36,910 nucleotides of DNA. It comes from Myxococcales bacterium (GTDB lineage: Bacteria; Myxococcota_A; Polyangia; Polyangiales; SLQV01). A program made the position numbers and the translations under genes. Below the pieces are notes generated by a model. It worked only from the letters and a program-made list of their open reading frames with translations, was not told the DNA's origin and did not search any database. Below are positions 17,303 through 26,679 of the stretch, piece by piece (position 1 is the first letter of the stretch; each line of letters opens with the position of its first letter). The stretch is taken from the NCBI GenBank assembly GCA_007131285.1, contig SLQV01000211.1, positions 1 to 36,910 on the forward strand, written 5' to 3'.

Positions 17303-18895
17303 CTAGTTGTCCGCCCGGGCTGGTGGTGCGGCGTCCTTCACCTCTTGGCTGACGCCGTCCTCAAAAGCCTTAAAGTTGTCGCGGAACCGCGTCGCCAAGT
17401 TCGTTGCGAGTTTGGCGTACGCTTCCGGATCGCGCCAAGTTTGCTGCGGCTTGAGCATTTCGCTTGGAACGCCCTCTACCGCTGTGGGTATTGCCAACCC
17501 GAAGAAGGGCTCTGTCGTGTAGGTAGCATTATTGAGAGCGCCGGAGTGAATCGCATCGATAATGGCACGCGTCGCTTTGAGGCTAATCCGATGGCCCTCG
17601 CCGAAGGCGCCACCTGTCCAGCCGGTATTAACAAGCCAAGTTGAAGCACCGTGTTTTTCGATCTTGTCGGCGAGCAATTTTGCGTAAACGCCGGGGTGCC
17701 AGACCATGAACGGAGCACCGAAGCATGCGGAAAAGGTCGCCTGGGGCTCCTTAACCCCCATTTCGGTGCCCGCGACTTTAGCGGTATAGCCACTGATGAA
17801 GTGGTACATGGCCTGGGCGGGCGTTAGCCTTGACACTGGTGGCAGCACGCCAAATGCGTCCGCTGTCAAAAAAATCACGTGTTTAGGATTTCCGGTGATG
17901 CAAGGTATCTTCGCCATCGGGATGAATTCGATGGGGTAGCAGCCGCGGGTATTCTGCGTGATGCTGAGGTCATCGTAGTCGACAGTGCGCGTTGTGGGAT
18001 CGTACACCACGTTTTCGAGAACGCTGCCAAAGCGAATTGCGCGGTAGATATCCGGTTCCGCCGCTTCGGTTAAGTTGTTGACCTTGGCGTAGCAGCCTCC
18101 CTCAATGTTGAAGATGCCGTTGTCGCTCCAGCAGTGTTCATCATCGCCGATGAGCTTGCGCTTGGGATCCGCAGAAAGCGTTGTCTTCCCGGTGCCGGAT
18201 AAGCCAAAGAGAATAGATGACTGACCGTCTTCTCCCTCGGTGGCTGAACAGTGCATCGACAGCACGCCTCGTTTTGGCATGAAATAGTTCATGACAGTGA
18301 AGACGCCTTTTTTCATCTCGCCTGCATACTCGGTGCCGAGGATAACCAGTTCCTTGCGCTCAAGGCTTAGATCGATGCTTGTGGGCGAAGTCATGCCGGT
18401 CGTATAACGATTCGCTGGAAAACGGCCGGCGTTGTAGATGACCACATCCGGATCACCAAAGTGCTCGAGCTCCGTCGCCGAGGGACGGATCAGCATATTG
18501 GTCATGAAAAGCGCGTGGTAAGCTCGGGAACAGATGACCCGAACCTTGAGTCGATACGCCGGATCCCAACCCGCGAAGGCGTCGACGCAGAAGAGGCGCT
18601 CCTGCGTGTTCAAGTAGTCGACGGCGCGTTCGCGGTTGATGCGATAAACATGCTCATCCAAACGGATGTTGATGTTGCCCCACCACACATCTTCGCGGGA
18701 ATCGACGTGATCCACTACGCGCTTGTCATTGGGGCTTCGTCCGGTTTTTTCGCCGGAAAGCGCAACCATGGCACCGCTGTCAACGATGGCCGTGCCTTTT
18801 TCAAAGCGCAGCGCTAGCTCGTAGAGTTCGGCAGCGGCAAGGTTACGCGCGACATCGTTGACTCGAATTCCGTGTTTGGCCAGGGACGCGAGCAT
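17303..18895 (-). CDS. pckA: phosphoenolpyruvate carboxykinase (ATP)
   Basis: The enzyme converts oxaloacetate and ATP to phosphoenolpyruvate, CO2 and ADP, the entry step of gluconeogenesis. The product of 530 residues is full length. Seen are the substrate-site segment ALSGEKTGRSPNDKRVV, the kinase-type P-loop GLSGTGKTT near residue 230 with the following LSADPKR, and the metal and substrate region RGVLSMHCSATEGEDG. The C-terminal TGWTGGAFGEGHRISLK is typical of ATP-dependent rather than GTP-dependent enzymes. The ATG start is supported by a strong AAGGAGG ten bases upstream. usp follows at 29 bases. Confidence 0.98.
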   Translation of the reverse strand: MLASLAKHGIRVNDVARNLAAAELYELALRFEKGTAIVDSGAMVALSGEKTGRSPNDKRVVDHVDSREDVWWGNINIRLDEHVYRINRERAVDYLNTQERLFCVDAFAGWDPAYRLKVRVICSRAYHALFMTNMLIRPSATELEHFGDPDVVIYNAGRFPANRYTTGMTSPTSIDLSLERKELVILGTEYAGEMKKGVFTVMNYFMPKRGVLSMHCSATEGEDGQSSILFGLSGTGKTTLSADPKRKLIGDDEHCWSDNGIFNIEGGCYAKVNNLTEAAEPDIYRAIRFGSVLENVVYDPTTRTVDYDDLSITQNTRGCYPIEFIPMAKIPCITGNPKHVIFLTADAFGVLPPVSRLTPAQAMYHFISGYTAKVAGTEMGVKEPQATFSACFGAPFMVWHPGVYAKLLADKIEKHGASTWLVNTGWTGGAFGEGHRISLKATRAIIDAIHSGALNNATYTTEPFFGLAIPTAVEGVPSEMLKPQQTWRDPEAYAKLATNLATRFRDNFKAFEDGVSQEVKDAAPPARADN

Positions 18896-18899
18896 AAAA

Positions 18900-18912
18900 A
18901 AGGAGCCTCCTT
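18900..18912 (-). promoter_or_regulatory. strong but self-complementary ribosome binding site of pckA
   Basis: On the minus strand AAGGAGGCTCCTT precedes the pckA ATG. The Shine-Dalgarno GGAGG is ten bases from the start and sits inside a perfect 6+1+6 dyad, so it could be partly masked by a small hairpin. A second dyad, TTGGTT/AACCAA, lies at 18922-18942 further upstream and could be an operator. Confidence 0.5.
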
Positions 18913-19065
18913 CGGTGGCACTTGGTTTAGCGCGCCAACCAAATTGGGTTGTGTCACGACTTGTTCAAGCTTCAAGGCACGGCATGCAGTCTTCCAGGCG
19001 TGGCAATTCAGGATCGCGCGTATCTCACTTGCTGGCGTGGCCTTTGGTGTCTACACCGCAGCTCT

Positions 19066-20451
19066 ATGGACCGTTTGAATGCTTACGTCTCCCGGATGCC
19101 ATCCCGGCCTTTTGCGCCCGGTTTAGCGCGCCCGCGACACGCCTGGGTGCGGCAGGCGACGCTAACCGTGCTCGTGTGCTTTAGCGGAGCGTGCTCTAAG
19201 TGCGGCCCAGGCCAAATGGCCGCGGTCTCCGACCCTAGCAATGCGGAAAAATCAGCCAAGAAAGAGCGTCAGTCAAAGGGGGACCGGGGGAGCTCATTCG
19301 ACGCCAAGCGCTTTAAAACGCTTGTTGCGACGTACTCTGAGTTCCCCGTCAATGACGGGCAGATTTCCACAACACCAGGGCCGGCGCTTGTGGAATTTCT
19401 GCGACCAGGAGCGCAGCGTTCTGATGCTTGGCGAATAAGAGCGCTGCGCGACGCTGAAAGCAACGTCATTCATCACGTGCTCCTAGACCAGAAAGCCGAG
19501 CCGATCACGCTGTTCACGCTTGGAGGGTCGGCAGCGGCTTTGAAACGCTGGATCCGTCACGGAGAGCAGTTCGAGGTCAGTACACTTTGGAAAGAAGACT
19601 TCGGTGGACGATTTTCGCGCATGCGCGATGCCGCCTGGGTGGATGACACCTTCCAGTCAATGGTTATTGGCACCCACGATCAGGGAGTAGTTGCGCTACT
19701 TGATGTCAATACACAGCACGTAAAGCGCCTTTACGAGGAGCCCAATACCTTCATTCATGAGGTCGAAATCGGTGATCTTGATGGTGACGGTAAAGTCGAG
19801 GCCTACGTCACCGCCAGCGAGCCCAATAAGTTAAAGCACGAGGTGCAACGCGGGAAGGTGCTGCGCATCGACTTCGACGGCGAGGTCAAGGTGTCGGTTG
19901 TGGTCGACTTCGGTGACCGCCACGCCAAAGAGATCCTAGTTGGTGACGTCGATGGCGATGGTCGGGATGAGCTCTACGCGTCTGTCGAGAGCACGCACGC
20001 AAGCGATGCGACTGCCGCGCGGGTGGACATCGTCCGCGTTGATGCGGGCGCAGAGCCCGGCGCGTACGAGACGGCGACGGTGGCGCGGCTTGTTGACCGT
20101 CAGTGTCGCTTCCTTACTGCGGGCGATATCGACGGTGATGGCAAAAAGGAGCTTGTCGCAGCAGCCTTCCGCGCTGGCGTCTGGCTCTTGCGTCCTGGCA
20201 AGAATCCGCGTGACAAATGGTCGATGGAAATAATCGACGATCAGTCTTCAGGTTTCGAGCATGCCGCCTTACTCGCGGATCTTGACGGCGACGGCCTCGA
20301 CGAACTCTACGTGGCTGCGGATGACCAGGGCGAGCTGCGGCGCTATGTATACCTCGGCGGGAAGCTGCGTCGTCGTGTGATAGCCACGCGCGAGCATCCA
20401 CGCTCGCGATTGACTTGGAATCTAGCTGTAGCGCCGCCCATGAGCTTCTGA
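19066..20451 (+). CDS. FG-GAP/VCBS-repeat lipoprotein
   Basis: A predicted exported lipoprotein with a calcium-binding beta-propeller; the ligand is unknown. The frame opens at 18949, but a signal sequence fits the ATG at 19066 or the ATG at 19096: basic residues, then QATLTVLVCFSGAC with a lipobox-like FSGAC. After a charged linker the protein carries at least four DxDGDG repeats of the FG-GAP kind: IGDLDGDGKVEAYV, VGDVDGDGRDELYA, AGDIDGDGKKELVA and LADLDGDGLDELYV, spaced 55-75 residues apart. Such propellers occur in surface and adhesion proteins. It diverges from pckA and is followed after 105 bases by the large oxidoreductase gene. Confidence 0.9.
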   Translation: MDRLNAYVSRMPSRPFAPGLARPRHAWVRQATLTVLVCFSGACSKCGPGQMAAVSDPSNAEKSAKKERQSKGDRGSSFDAKRFKTLVATYSEFPVNDGQISTTPGPALVEFLRPGAQRSDAWRIRALRDAESNVIHHVLLDQKAEPITLFTLGGSAAALKRWIRHGEQFEVSTLWKEDFGGRFSRMRDAAWVDDTFQSMVIGTHDQGVVALLDVNTQHVKRLYEEPNTFIHEVEIGDLDGDGKVEAYVTASEPNKLKHEVQRGKVLRIDFDGEVKVSVVVDFGDRHAKEILVGDVDGDGRDELYASVESTHASDATAARVDIVRVDAGAEPGAYETATVARLVDRQCRFLTAGDIDGDGKKELVAAAFRAGVWLLRPGKNPRDKWSMEIIDDQSSGFEHAALLADLDGDGLDELYVAADDQGELRRYVYLGGKLRRRVIATREHPRSRLTWNLAVAPPMSF

Positions 20452-20455
20452 GTTC

Positions 20456-20482
20456 GTGCGTGGGAAAGCTTGTTCCACGCGC
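20456..20482 (+). other. hairpin after the FG-GAP lipoprotein gene
   Basis: GTGCGTGG and CCACGCGC enclose an 11-base loop starting five bases after the stop codon (one G-U pair). No T-run follows, so termination here would have to be factor-dependent or absent. Confidence 0.35.
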
Positions 20483-20556
20483 AACGTGAGCTGCGGCCAG
20501 GCCAGTAGTGATGAAACTTAGGGTAAGCACCGGAACCAAAGATAGGAACTCGCGCG

Positions 20557-23500
20557 ATGAGTAGCGTAGTAGATGCCAAGGCGCGTTTTGGCCGAAGGCA
20601 GCAGGGAGTGGCTGCCGGTCAGGAAAGTTCTGAGACGTCCACGGAGCACGCGACACTCGAGCTTGGGGTAGAAGGATTCAACTACTCCGATTTGCAAAAG
20701 CCCGAGCGTTTGGAAGCGCTCTTTGATGTTTTCGATAGGCGCTTCAAGGCCGAGGATTCAGTGGTGTGGGCGCGATGGAGGCGCTATCTCGATGGGGTCG
20801 AGGCGCCGAGCGCAGTTGAAGTGTCAAGGGTGATTACGGAAGCTGCTCCCTTCGTTTCGCGCTTTTTGCTTCAGCTTTTTGGGGTTCAACACGCGGGCGC
20901 AGCGCTCAAGGACAAGGTCTCCTTTGAGCAGTCGCTCTTCGAGTTTCGGCGCCTTTTTGTGCGCCCTCGCTTTTACTTGCGGCGGGACAACAGTCAGAGC
21001 GATAGCGGTGCGCTTGCCTCGCTCGGCGAGACACTTCTGGCGGAGCTACCGAGCGAGCTTGCTGAGCCTGCTCGGACGCTTGCCGAAGATACGGAGGCGC
21101 GCTTCGCTGCCGTTGCGCTTGAGCTGCTCGCCGCGCAGCGAGAGCTAAAGCTGCGGTCTGGGGGAGCGCCCGACGCACTAGCCGAGACCCCGCTCTTGTC
21201 TCCCGTGGTCAACAAGGTGCTTACACTTGTGACCGCTTGGCTAGACGCGCAGCCTGATGCCGCGATGTCAGAAGCTGTCCGGCGCCATCTAGCGGAAGGC
21301 GCCGACGTGAACAGTGGTCATTCAAAGCTTAGTTTGCTCGCGCTCGCACTTGACGCGCTCGAAGTCGTGCTTCGTGCGCTTCAAGCGCGGGGCGTCTGCG
21401 CGACCTGGCTGACGTTCTACGAGCCTGAGAAGGTGAACGACGGAACACTGGTGCCTCTTGAACGGGTCGCGCTTGGTAAGATCACGGCGCTTGAAGGGCT
21501 CGCATCTCATCGGCGGGAGCGAGACGAGCCTTTTGCGCTGACCGACACCCGTGGAACGTTGCGCGAGGCAGCCAAGGAGGTCGATTATTGCGTCCTCTGC
21601 CAGACACGCGGCAAAGACTCGTGTTCCAAAGGCCTGCGTGACAAGCAGGGTGCCATCAAGCGCAATGCATTGGGTGTTGAGCTCAATGGGTGTCCTCTCG
21701 ACGAAAAAATCGGTGAGATGCATGCTTTGCGCAAGGTTGGCGATGTAGTTGCGGCACTCGCGACCGCCGCCATCGATAACCCGATGCTGGCGGGTACCGG
21801 TCATCGCATTTGTAACGACTGCATGAAGGGCTGCATCTTTCAGCAGCAAGAACCCGTCAATATTCCCAAGATTGAAACGCGGGTGCTCTCCGACGTTTTG
21901 GCGCTTCCCTGGGGCGTCGAGATCTACCAGCTACTGACTCGCTGGAATCCGCTCAATCGACATCGTCCCTATCCGTTGCCGTTCAACGGAAAAAAAGTCC
22001 TTGTCGTCGGTTTAGGCCCGGCAGGTTACACGCTTTGTCACTATCTGCTCAACGAAGGCTTTGCGGTGGTGGCTATCGATGGTCTGAAGCTGGAGCCGTT
22101 GCCTGCGGCTTGGACAGGTCCCGACTGTGCACCCATCCGCGAGTTTTCGACACTTCAAGAGCCGCTTGAAACGCGGATCAACTACGGGTTCGGCGGGGTG
22201 AGCGAATACGGTATTACCGTGCGCTGGGACAAGAACTTCCTTTTGCTCACCTACCTCACCTTGGCGCGTCGCGGCCACTTTCAGGCGTTTGGCGGCATCC
22301 GCTTCGGCGGCACCTTAACGCTCGATGATGCTTGGTCGCTCGGTTTCGATCACGTCGCTATCGCGGCCGGTGCGGGGCGTCCCCAGCGTGTTCCCATGAA
22401 GCACGAGTTGTTGCGTGGCGTGCGCGCAGCCAGCGACTTTCTAATGGGGTTGCAACTTACGGGTGCTTACAAGCGCGAGGCCCTCGCGAATGTTCAAGTC
22501 CGTCTTCCTGCCTTAGTCGTCGGTGGCGGTCTAACGGCCGTCGACACGGCCACTGAACTTCTTGCCTATTACGTGGTGGAGGCCGAGCGCGCCGCGAAGC
22601 GTTATCGCGCGCTCGAAGCGGCCTATGGCCCAGATGTACTCGGGAAAGTCTTCGACGAGGAGGAGCGTGCGATAGTCGAGGAATTGGTAGGGCACGGCGA
22701 GGCGCTACTTGCCGAGCGCGCCGATGCAGCCGCGACCGGTCGTAAGCCTGAGCTGCAGAAGCTGCTGCAAGCCTGGGGAGGCGTGACACTGGTTTATCGG
22801 AAATCGCTGAGCCAAGCCCCAGCCTATCGGCTTAATCACGAGGAAGTCGCGAAAGCGATGGAGGAAGGGGTGCGCTTCGTCGAGTCGTTGACGCCCGTTG
22901 AAGCGCACGCTGACGGCTACGGCGCGCTCGAAGCCGTCAGCTTTGAGCGGACCGACAGCCCCCTCGGTCACGAAGCCGAGCGCGTGCGCTTGCCTGCCAA
23001 AACCATGTGCATCGCTGCTGGCACCAAGCCCAACGTCGGCTACGAGGACGAATTTCCGGGCACCTTCGAGCTTGACGAGCGAGGCTATTTTTCCAGTTAC
23101 CGTGTGCTTGAGGCGACAAGTTCGGGGGTGCATGGCCAGTCTGACAAGCATCTGGTTCCCGCCGAGGATGGAAGTGGTTTCTTGACGAGCTATCGAGGGC
23201 CCGCAGGTCAGTGTGTATCGTTTTATGGTGACAACCACCCCACGTATGCGGGGAGCGTTGTCAAGGCGATGGCGAGTGCCAAGCATGGTTACAAAGCCGT
23301 GGCCTCGCTCTTGGAAGACTGCCGGCCTGCGAGCGAGGTGTCGCTAGAGGTTTTCCAGTCTAGCGTAGCTGAGGCGCTTACAGCGCGCGTGCACCGCGTG
23401 ACGCGCCTCGCAGACGATATTGTTGAGGTTGTGATCCACGCGCCGCTCGCCGCACGCAAGTTCGAACCGGGCCAGTTTTATAGGTTGCAAAACTTCGAAA

Positions 23501-24396
23501 GTTTTGCGCCGAGTCTCGGCGGCATGCGCCTCACGATGGAAGGCTTGGCGCTGACGGGTGCATCTGTCGATCACGACAAGGGACTGCTATCGACCATTGC
23601 TCTCGAGATGGGATCGTCGTCGCGCATGTGCTCGCTGTTGGAGGAGGGTGAGCCCGTGGTGTTGATGGGGCCCACCGGGGCACCTACCGTGATTCCCGCA
23701 GGCGAAAAAGTGTTGCTCGCCGGCGGAGGCCTTGGCAACGCGGTGCTATTCAGCATCGCGCGAGCCATCCGTGAACGTGGGAGCGAGGTCATCTACTTCG
23801 CCGGCTACAAGCGGGGTGAGGGACTCTTCAAGCAGGACGAGGTCGAAGCCGCGACCGACCAGGTCATCTGGTCGACGGATGCAGGAGCGGAAATCACACC
23901 TCGCCGCCCCCAAGACCGGCATTTTCGCGGCAATATTGTCGAGGCGATGCTGGCCTACGCGCGCGGCGAACTCGGCCCGGTGCGCATCTCCCTTGGGGAC
24001 GTCGACCGCATCATCGCCATCGGATCAGACCGCATGATGATGGCGGTTAAGAATGCACGTGGAGGCGTCCTCGCTCCGTACCTAAAGCCTTCGCATCGCG
24101 CGATAGGCTCCATCAACTCACCGATGCAGTGCATGATGAAGGCTATCTGCGCCCAATGCCTACAGCGCGTGACCGACCCGAACACAGGCGCCTCGACCCT
24201 CGTGTACATCTGCGCGGAGCAGGACCAAGAACTCGACAGCGTGGATTTCGGGCACCTAGCGGCGCGCCTGCGCCAAAACTCAGCGCTCGAGAAACTGAGC
24301 GACCTCTGGTTCTCCCACCAGGTACGTACCCATGCGATCAACTCTGCGCGCATGGTAGACGCCCGCCGCCTCAGCCTGCGCCCAGTCGGCGCTTGA
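20557..24396 (+). CDS. single-chain flavin/iron-sulfur oxidoreductase, NfnB-like plus NfnA-like
   Basis: A 1279-residue cytoplasmic enzyme. Residues 1-340 are a helical region I do not recognise. Residues 343-445 carry cysteines in the order seen in the [4Fe-4S] domain of GltD/NfnB (CVLCQTRGKDSC, NGCPLDEKI, CNDCMKGC). A GltD-like unit follows: FAD motif VLVVGLGPAGY near 480 and pyridine-nucleotide motif VVGGGLTAVDTATEL near 653. From about 940 there is a ferredoxin-reductase-like unit (ARKFEPGQFYRLQNF; VLLAGGGLGNAVLF near 1050) ending in a PyrK/NfnA-type cluster site C-x5-C-x2-C-x17-C (CMMKAICAQC, then YIC) at about 1190-1220. The order matches a fusion of the two Nfn subunits, which couple NADH, ferredoxin and NADPH. 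The actual electron partners are unknown. The start ATG has AGGAA nine bases upstream. Confidence 0.92.
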   Translation: MSSVVDAKARFGRRQQGVAAGQESSETSTEHATLELGVEGFNYSDLQKPERLEALFDVFDRRFKAEDSVVWARWRRYLDGVEAPSAVEVSRVITEAAPFVSRFLLQLFGVQHAGAALKDKVSFEQSLFEFRRLFVRPRFYLRRDNSQSDSGALASLGETLLAELPSELAEPARTLAEDTEARFAAVALELLAAQRELKLRSGGAPDALAETPLLSPVVNKVLTLVTAWLDAQPDAAMSEAVRRHLAEGADVNSGHSKLSLLALALDALEVVLRALQARGVCATWLTFYEPEKVNDGTLVPLERVALGKITALEGLASHRRERDEPFALTDTRGTLREAAKEVDYCVLCQTRGKDSCSKGLRDKQGAIKRNALGVELNGCPLDEKIGEMHALRKVGDVVAALATAAIDNPMLAGTGHRICNDCMKGCIFQQQEPVNIPKIETRVLSDVLALPWGVEIYQLLTRWNPLNRHRPYPLPFNGKKVLVVGLGPAGYTLCHYLLNEGFAVVAIDGLKLEPLPAAWTGPDCAPIREFSTLQEPLETRINYGFGGVSEYGITVRWDKNFLLLTYLTLARRGHFQAFGGIRFGGTLTLDDAWSLGFDHVAIAAGAGRPQRVPMKHELLRGVRAASDFLMGLQLTGAYKREALANVQVRLPALVVGGGLTAVDTATELLAYYVVEAERAAKRYRALEAAYGPDVLGKVFDEEERAIVEELVGHGEALLAERADAAATGRKPELQKLLQAWGGVTLVYRKSLSQAPAYRLNHEEVAKAMEEGVRFVESLTPVEAHADGYGALEAVSFERTDSPLGHEAERVRLPAKTMCIAAGTKPNVGYEDEFPGTFELDERGYFSSYRVLEATSSGVHGQSDKHLVPAEDGSGFLTSYRGPAGQCVSFYGDNHPTYAGSVVKAMASAKHGYKAVASLLEDCRPASEVSLEVFQSSVAEALTARVHRVTRLADDIVEVVIHAPLAARKFEPGQFYRLQNFESFAPSLGGMRLTMEGLALTGASVDHDKGLLSTIALEMGSSSRMCSLLEEGEPVVLMGPTGAPTVIPAGEKVLLAGGGLGNAVLFSIARAIRERGSEVIYFAGYKRGEGLFKQDEVEAATDQVIWSTDAGAEITPRRPQDRHFRGNIVEAMLAYARGELGPVRISLGDVDRIIAIGSDRMMMAVKNARGGVLAPYLKPSHRAIGSINSPMQCMMKAICAQCLQRVTDPNTGASTLVYICAEQDQELDSVDFGHLAARLRQNSALEKLSDLWFSHQVRTHAINSARMVDARRLSLRPVGA

Positions 24397-24604
24397 TAGA
24401 GATTGCGCTCTTGACCAAGGTAGACGTTCAGAGGCCAAGTGAGCGACACCTCGGCAAGAAAGAGTATGCGTCTGACGCACGGCTTTAGAGCCGCCGTGGG
24501 ATGCCTGCGCTCATGCGTCATCAGCAATCCCTAGTTTGGTTCCTCGTTTTGGCCCCCTTCGTGGTTAATATGACAGCTGCCTCAGTCTATGGCCTGATAG
24601 GGCC

Positions 24605-26035
24605 ATGACGTGGGTGCTCCTCGGATGCTCGCCGCGCGCATGCCTGCGCCGCGGCGCCAGAGTCAGCATCAAGGCTGCGGCTTTGCGCGTTGCTGTGTGC
24701 GTTCTAGCCATGCTTGGAGCTTGCGATGCCCTGCTGCACGCGGCCGTTCGCTCCGAAAAGGCCGAAGGCGTCGCCAACAAAGCGAGCGTTCCAAGCCTCT
24801 CGGCCGGCGTAGACACGCCAGCGGGCACCTCGTGTGGGAACGCGTGCTTGGAGCAAGATATGCGCCGCGTAGGCCGTGCGCGCGCGTTCCAGACCACGGC
24901 GCGTCAGGCGAGACCCGGCTTTCATCGCGAACCTGATGGCTTTCTTGACCCGTGGGCAATGGCACAGGGGCTCGCCTTCGAAATCGACAACGTTGGGCGT
25001 GTTCCGCGGTCGCCGCGCGTCGATGGTTCGCGTTTGGTTTGGATCCTTGGTGGTGAGCATCCGGTAGATCGTGACGGTCCGTCTAGAGAAGGTTACGTTG
25101 GCTCGTTTCGTTGGCGCTACGGTCCGACCCCGTTCCAGCAGATGCGCCTGGATGTTCAAGGCGCGCTTCCGCTTGCGGTAGCCGGCACTCGAACGAGTGA
25201 GGACAGCGAAGGTCATATCGCTCATGCGGTATGCCTATTAGCGTTCCACCCAGCAGCCGAGCTTGATCCCGGGTTGCCTACTGTCGTGCTGGATCCGGGT
25301 CACGGCGGAGCCAATGTGGGAGCCAGCTTCAAGCAGCACCACGAGTCCGACCTGGTGCTCGATATTGCGCGGCGGACACGCCGGTCGTTGCAGGCGATAT
25401 GGCCCTCGCTTCCAGTGCTTCTCACCCGCTCGTCTGATCGTTACGTGCCTCTGGGTGAGCGTTCACGCCTGGCGACAGCCGTAGGTGCTCACGTCTTCGT
25501 CAGCATTCACCTGAACGACTCCGACCACCCCATCAAGGGTGGTGGCGTCACAACATACTACTTTGGCCAGAGCGAGGCGCGCCATCTGCGACGCCGCATG
25601 GCAAGGCATCTGGTCGAAGTGGAAGCCGCGCCTATCGCGTCCATGATCGAGACGCACCGTCTGAAGGGCCTCAGCCGAGCTTCTGCGCGCCTCGCAAAGG
25701 CCATCCATCAAGGCACGCTGCATCGCGCACGTTTGCATCGTCCAAGCCTGCCTGACCGGGGGGTGCGTACGGAACCATTTTCAGTACTGGTGGAAGCGGA
25801 CATGCCTGCAGTGCTGCTCGAAGCGTCGTTTCTTTCGGCAGATGGCGAAGCAGACCTGCTTGTTTCTGAAGCCTACCGGCAGAGCCTGGCTGATGGCACC
25901 GCTTCCGGTATTGTCCGCTATCTACTCGACAGAGCCGCGATTCGTAACCTCAGCCCCGCCAGCAAAGCCGCGCTTCGGGCATGCGGTCGCTTGCCGAGTG
26001 AGCAGCCAGCCTTGCTCAATGGAACGAGGGGCTGA
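24605..26035 (+). CDS. N-acetylmuramoyl-L-alanine amidase (Amidase_3), probable lipoprotein
   Basis: A zinc amidase that cuts the bond between muramic acid and the stem peptide of peptidoglycan, for cell separation or wall turnover. The N-terminus has basic residues and a hydrophobic stretch ending CVLAMLGAC, a good lipobox, so it is probably a periplasmic lipoprotein. Residues about 45-215 are a linker or AMIN-like region that I cannot assign. The catalytic domain shows zinc ligands in VVLDPGHGGANVGAS, Glu in HESDLVLDIA and His in VSIHLNDSDH, and the catalytic Glu in AVLLEASFLSADGEADLL. The ATG at 24605 is the only useful start; no clear ribosome binding site. The 3' end overlaps the convergent scoB gene by 20 bases. 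Confidence 0.92.
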   Translation: MTWVLLGCSPRACLRRGARVSIKAAALRVAVCVLAMLGACDALLHAAVRSEKAEGVANKASVPSLSAGVDTPAGTSCGNACLEQDMRRVGRARAFQTTARQARPGFHREPDGFLDPWAMAQGLAFEIDNVGRVPRSPRVDGSRLVWILGGEHPVDRDGPSREGYVGSFRWRYGPTPFQQMRLDVQGALPLAVAGTRTSEDSEGHIAHAVCLLAFHPAAELDPGLPTVVLDPGHGGANVGASFKQHHESDLVLDIARRTRRSLQAIWPSLPVLLTRSSDRYVPLGERSRLATAVGAHVFVSIHLNDSDHPIKGGGVTTYYFGQSEARHLRRRMARHLVEVEAAPIASMIETHRLKGLSRASARLAKAIHQGTLHRARLHRPSLPDRGVRTEPFSVLVEADMPAVLLEASFLSADGEADLLVSEAYRQSLADGTASGIVRYLLDRAAIRNLSPASKAALRACGRLPSEQPALLNGTRG

Positions 26036-26657
26036 TTCGAAGCGTCCCGGCAGTTGCTTCGCGGACACGTTCGAGTGTTGTGCCGGCCGCCAGTTCACGC
26101 AGCACAAACGCATCGTCTTCGATATCAAAGACGCCGAGGTCCGTAATGACCCGGTCGACAACGGACTGACCCGTCAGCGGCAGCGTGCAACGTTTTAGCA
26201 GCTTTGATTCGCCAGCATGGGTACAGTGCTCCATGAGAATCACAACGCGTCGCACGCCTGCCACCAGGTCCATCGCGCCGCCCATGCCTTTGACCCGTTT
26301 GCCTGGGACCATCCAGTTGGCCAGATCTCCATTCGCTGCAACCTCCATCGCGCCCAGCAGAGCGACATCAATCCGACCACTGCGAATCATCGCGAAGGAC
26401 GTCGCGCTATCAAAGGTGGAAGCGCCCGCATTAGCGGTAATCGTTTCTTTTCCCGCATTGATCCAGTCGGCATCCGCGGTACCCCGAGCTGGATACGGTC
26501 CCACGCCGAGTAACCCATTTTCGCTTTGAAGCGTAATACGCTGATTCGGACGGATAAAGTTGGCGACGAGCGTTGGCAGACCAATGCCCAGGTTGACGTA
26601 GCTCCCTGGTGTCAGCTCTTCGGCCGCGCGGGCGGCGATCTGTTCTCGTGTCCACAT
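26016..26657 (-). CDS. scoB: 3-oxoacid CoA-transferase subunit B
   Basis: The beta subunit of a family I CoA-transferase such as succinyl-CoA:3-ketoacid or acetate CoA-transferase. The conserved SENGLLGVGPYP contains the catalytic Glu that forms the enzyme-CoA thioester, and GSYVNLGIGLPTLV lies at the N-terminus. The length of 213 residues is standard. It starts 22 bases after the scoA stop, so the two are one operon. Members of the family handle acetoacetate, butyrate or 3-oxoadipate; the substrate cannot be told from the sequence. Its last 20 bases overlap the convergent amidase gene. Confidence 0.95.
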   Translation of the reverse strand: MWTREQIAARAAEELTPGSYVNLGIGLPTLVANFIRPNQRITLQSENGLLGVGPYPARGTADADWINAGKETITANAGASTFDSATSFAMIRSGRIDVALLGAMEVAANGDLANWMVPGKRVKGMGGAMDLVAGVRRVVILMEHCTHAGESKLLKRCTLPLTGQSVVDRVITDLGVFDIEDDAFVLRELAAGTTLERVREATAGTLRISPSFH

Positions 26658-26679
26658 GGGGAAAGCGACAATTCCTCTC

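Noticed and set aside
19760-20330. Repeated DxDGDG-coding segments as a DNA repeat or CRISPR-like array
   Set aside because: The similarity is at protein level only, with irregular spacing inside one gene; it is FG-GAP repeats.
20114-20656. 180-residue minus-strand open frame across the end of the FG-GAP gene
   Set aside because: It is the shadow of two well-supported plus-strand genes, and its product is Arg-rich without any motif.
22705-23286. 193-residue minus-strand open frame inside the oxidoreductase gene
   Set aside because: It lies entirely within a motif-rich plus-strand gene and shows no family features.
24549-24571. TAATAT as a -10 box for the amidase gene
   Set aside because: No -35-like hexamer lies at 16-18 bases, so the promoter call is not supported.
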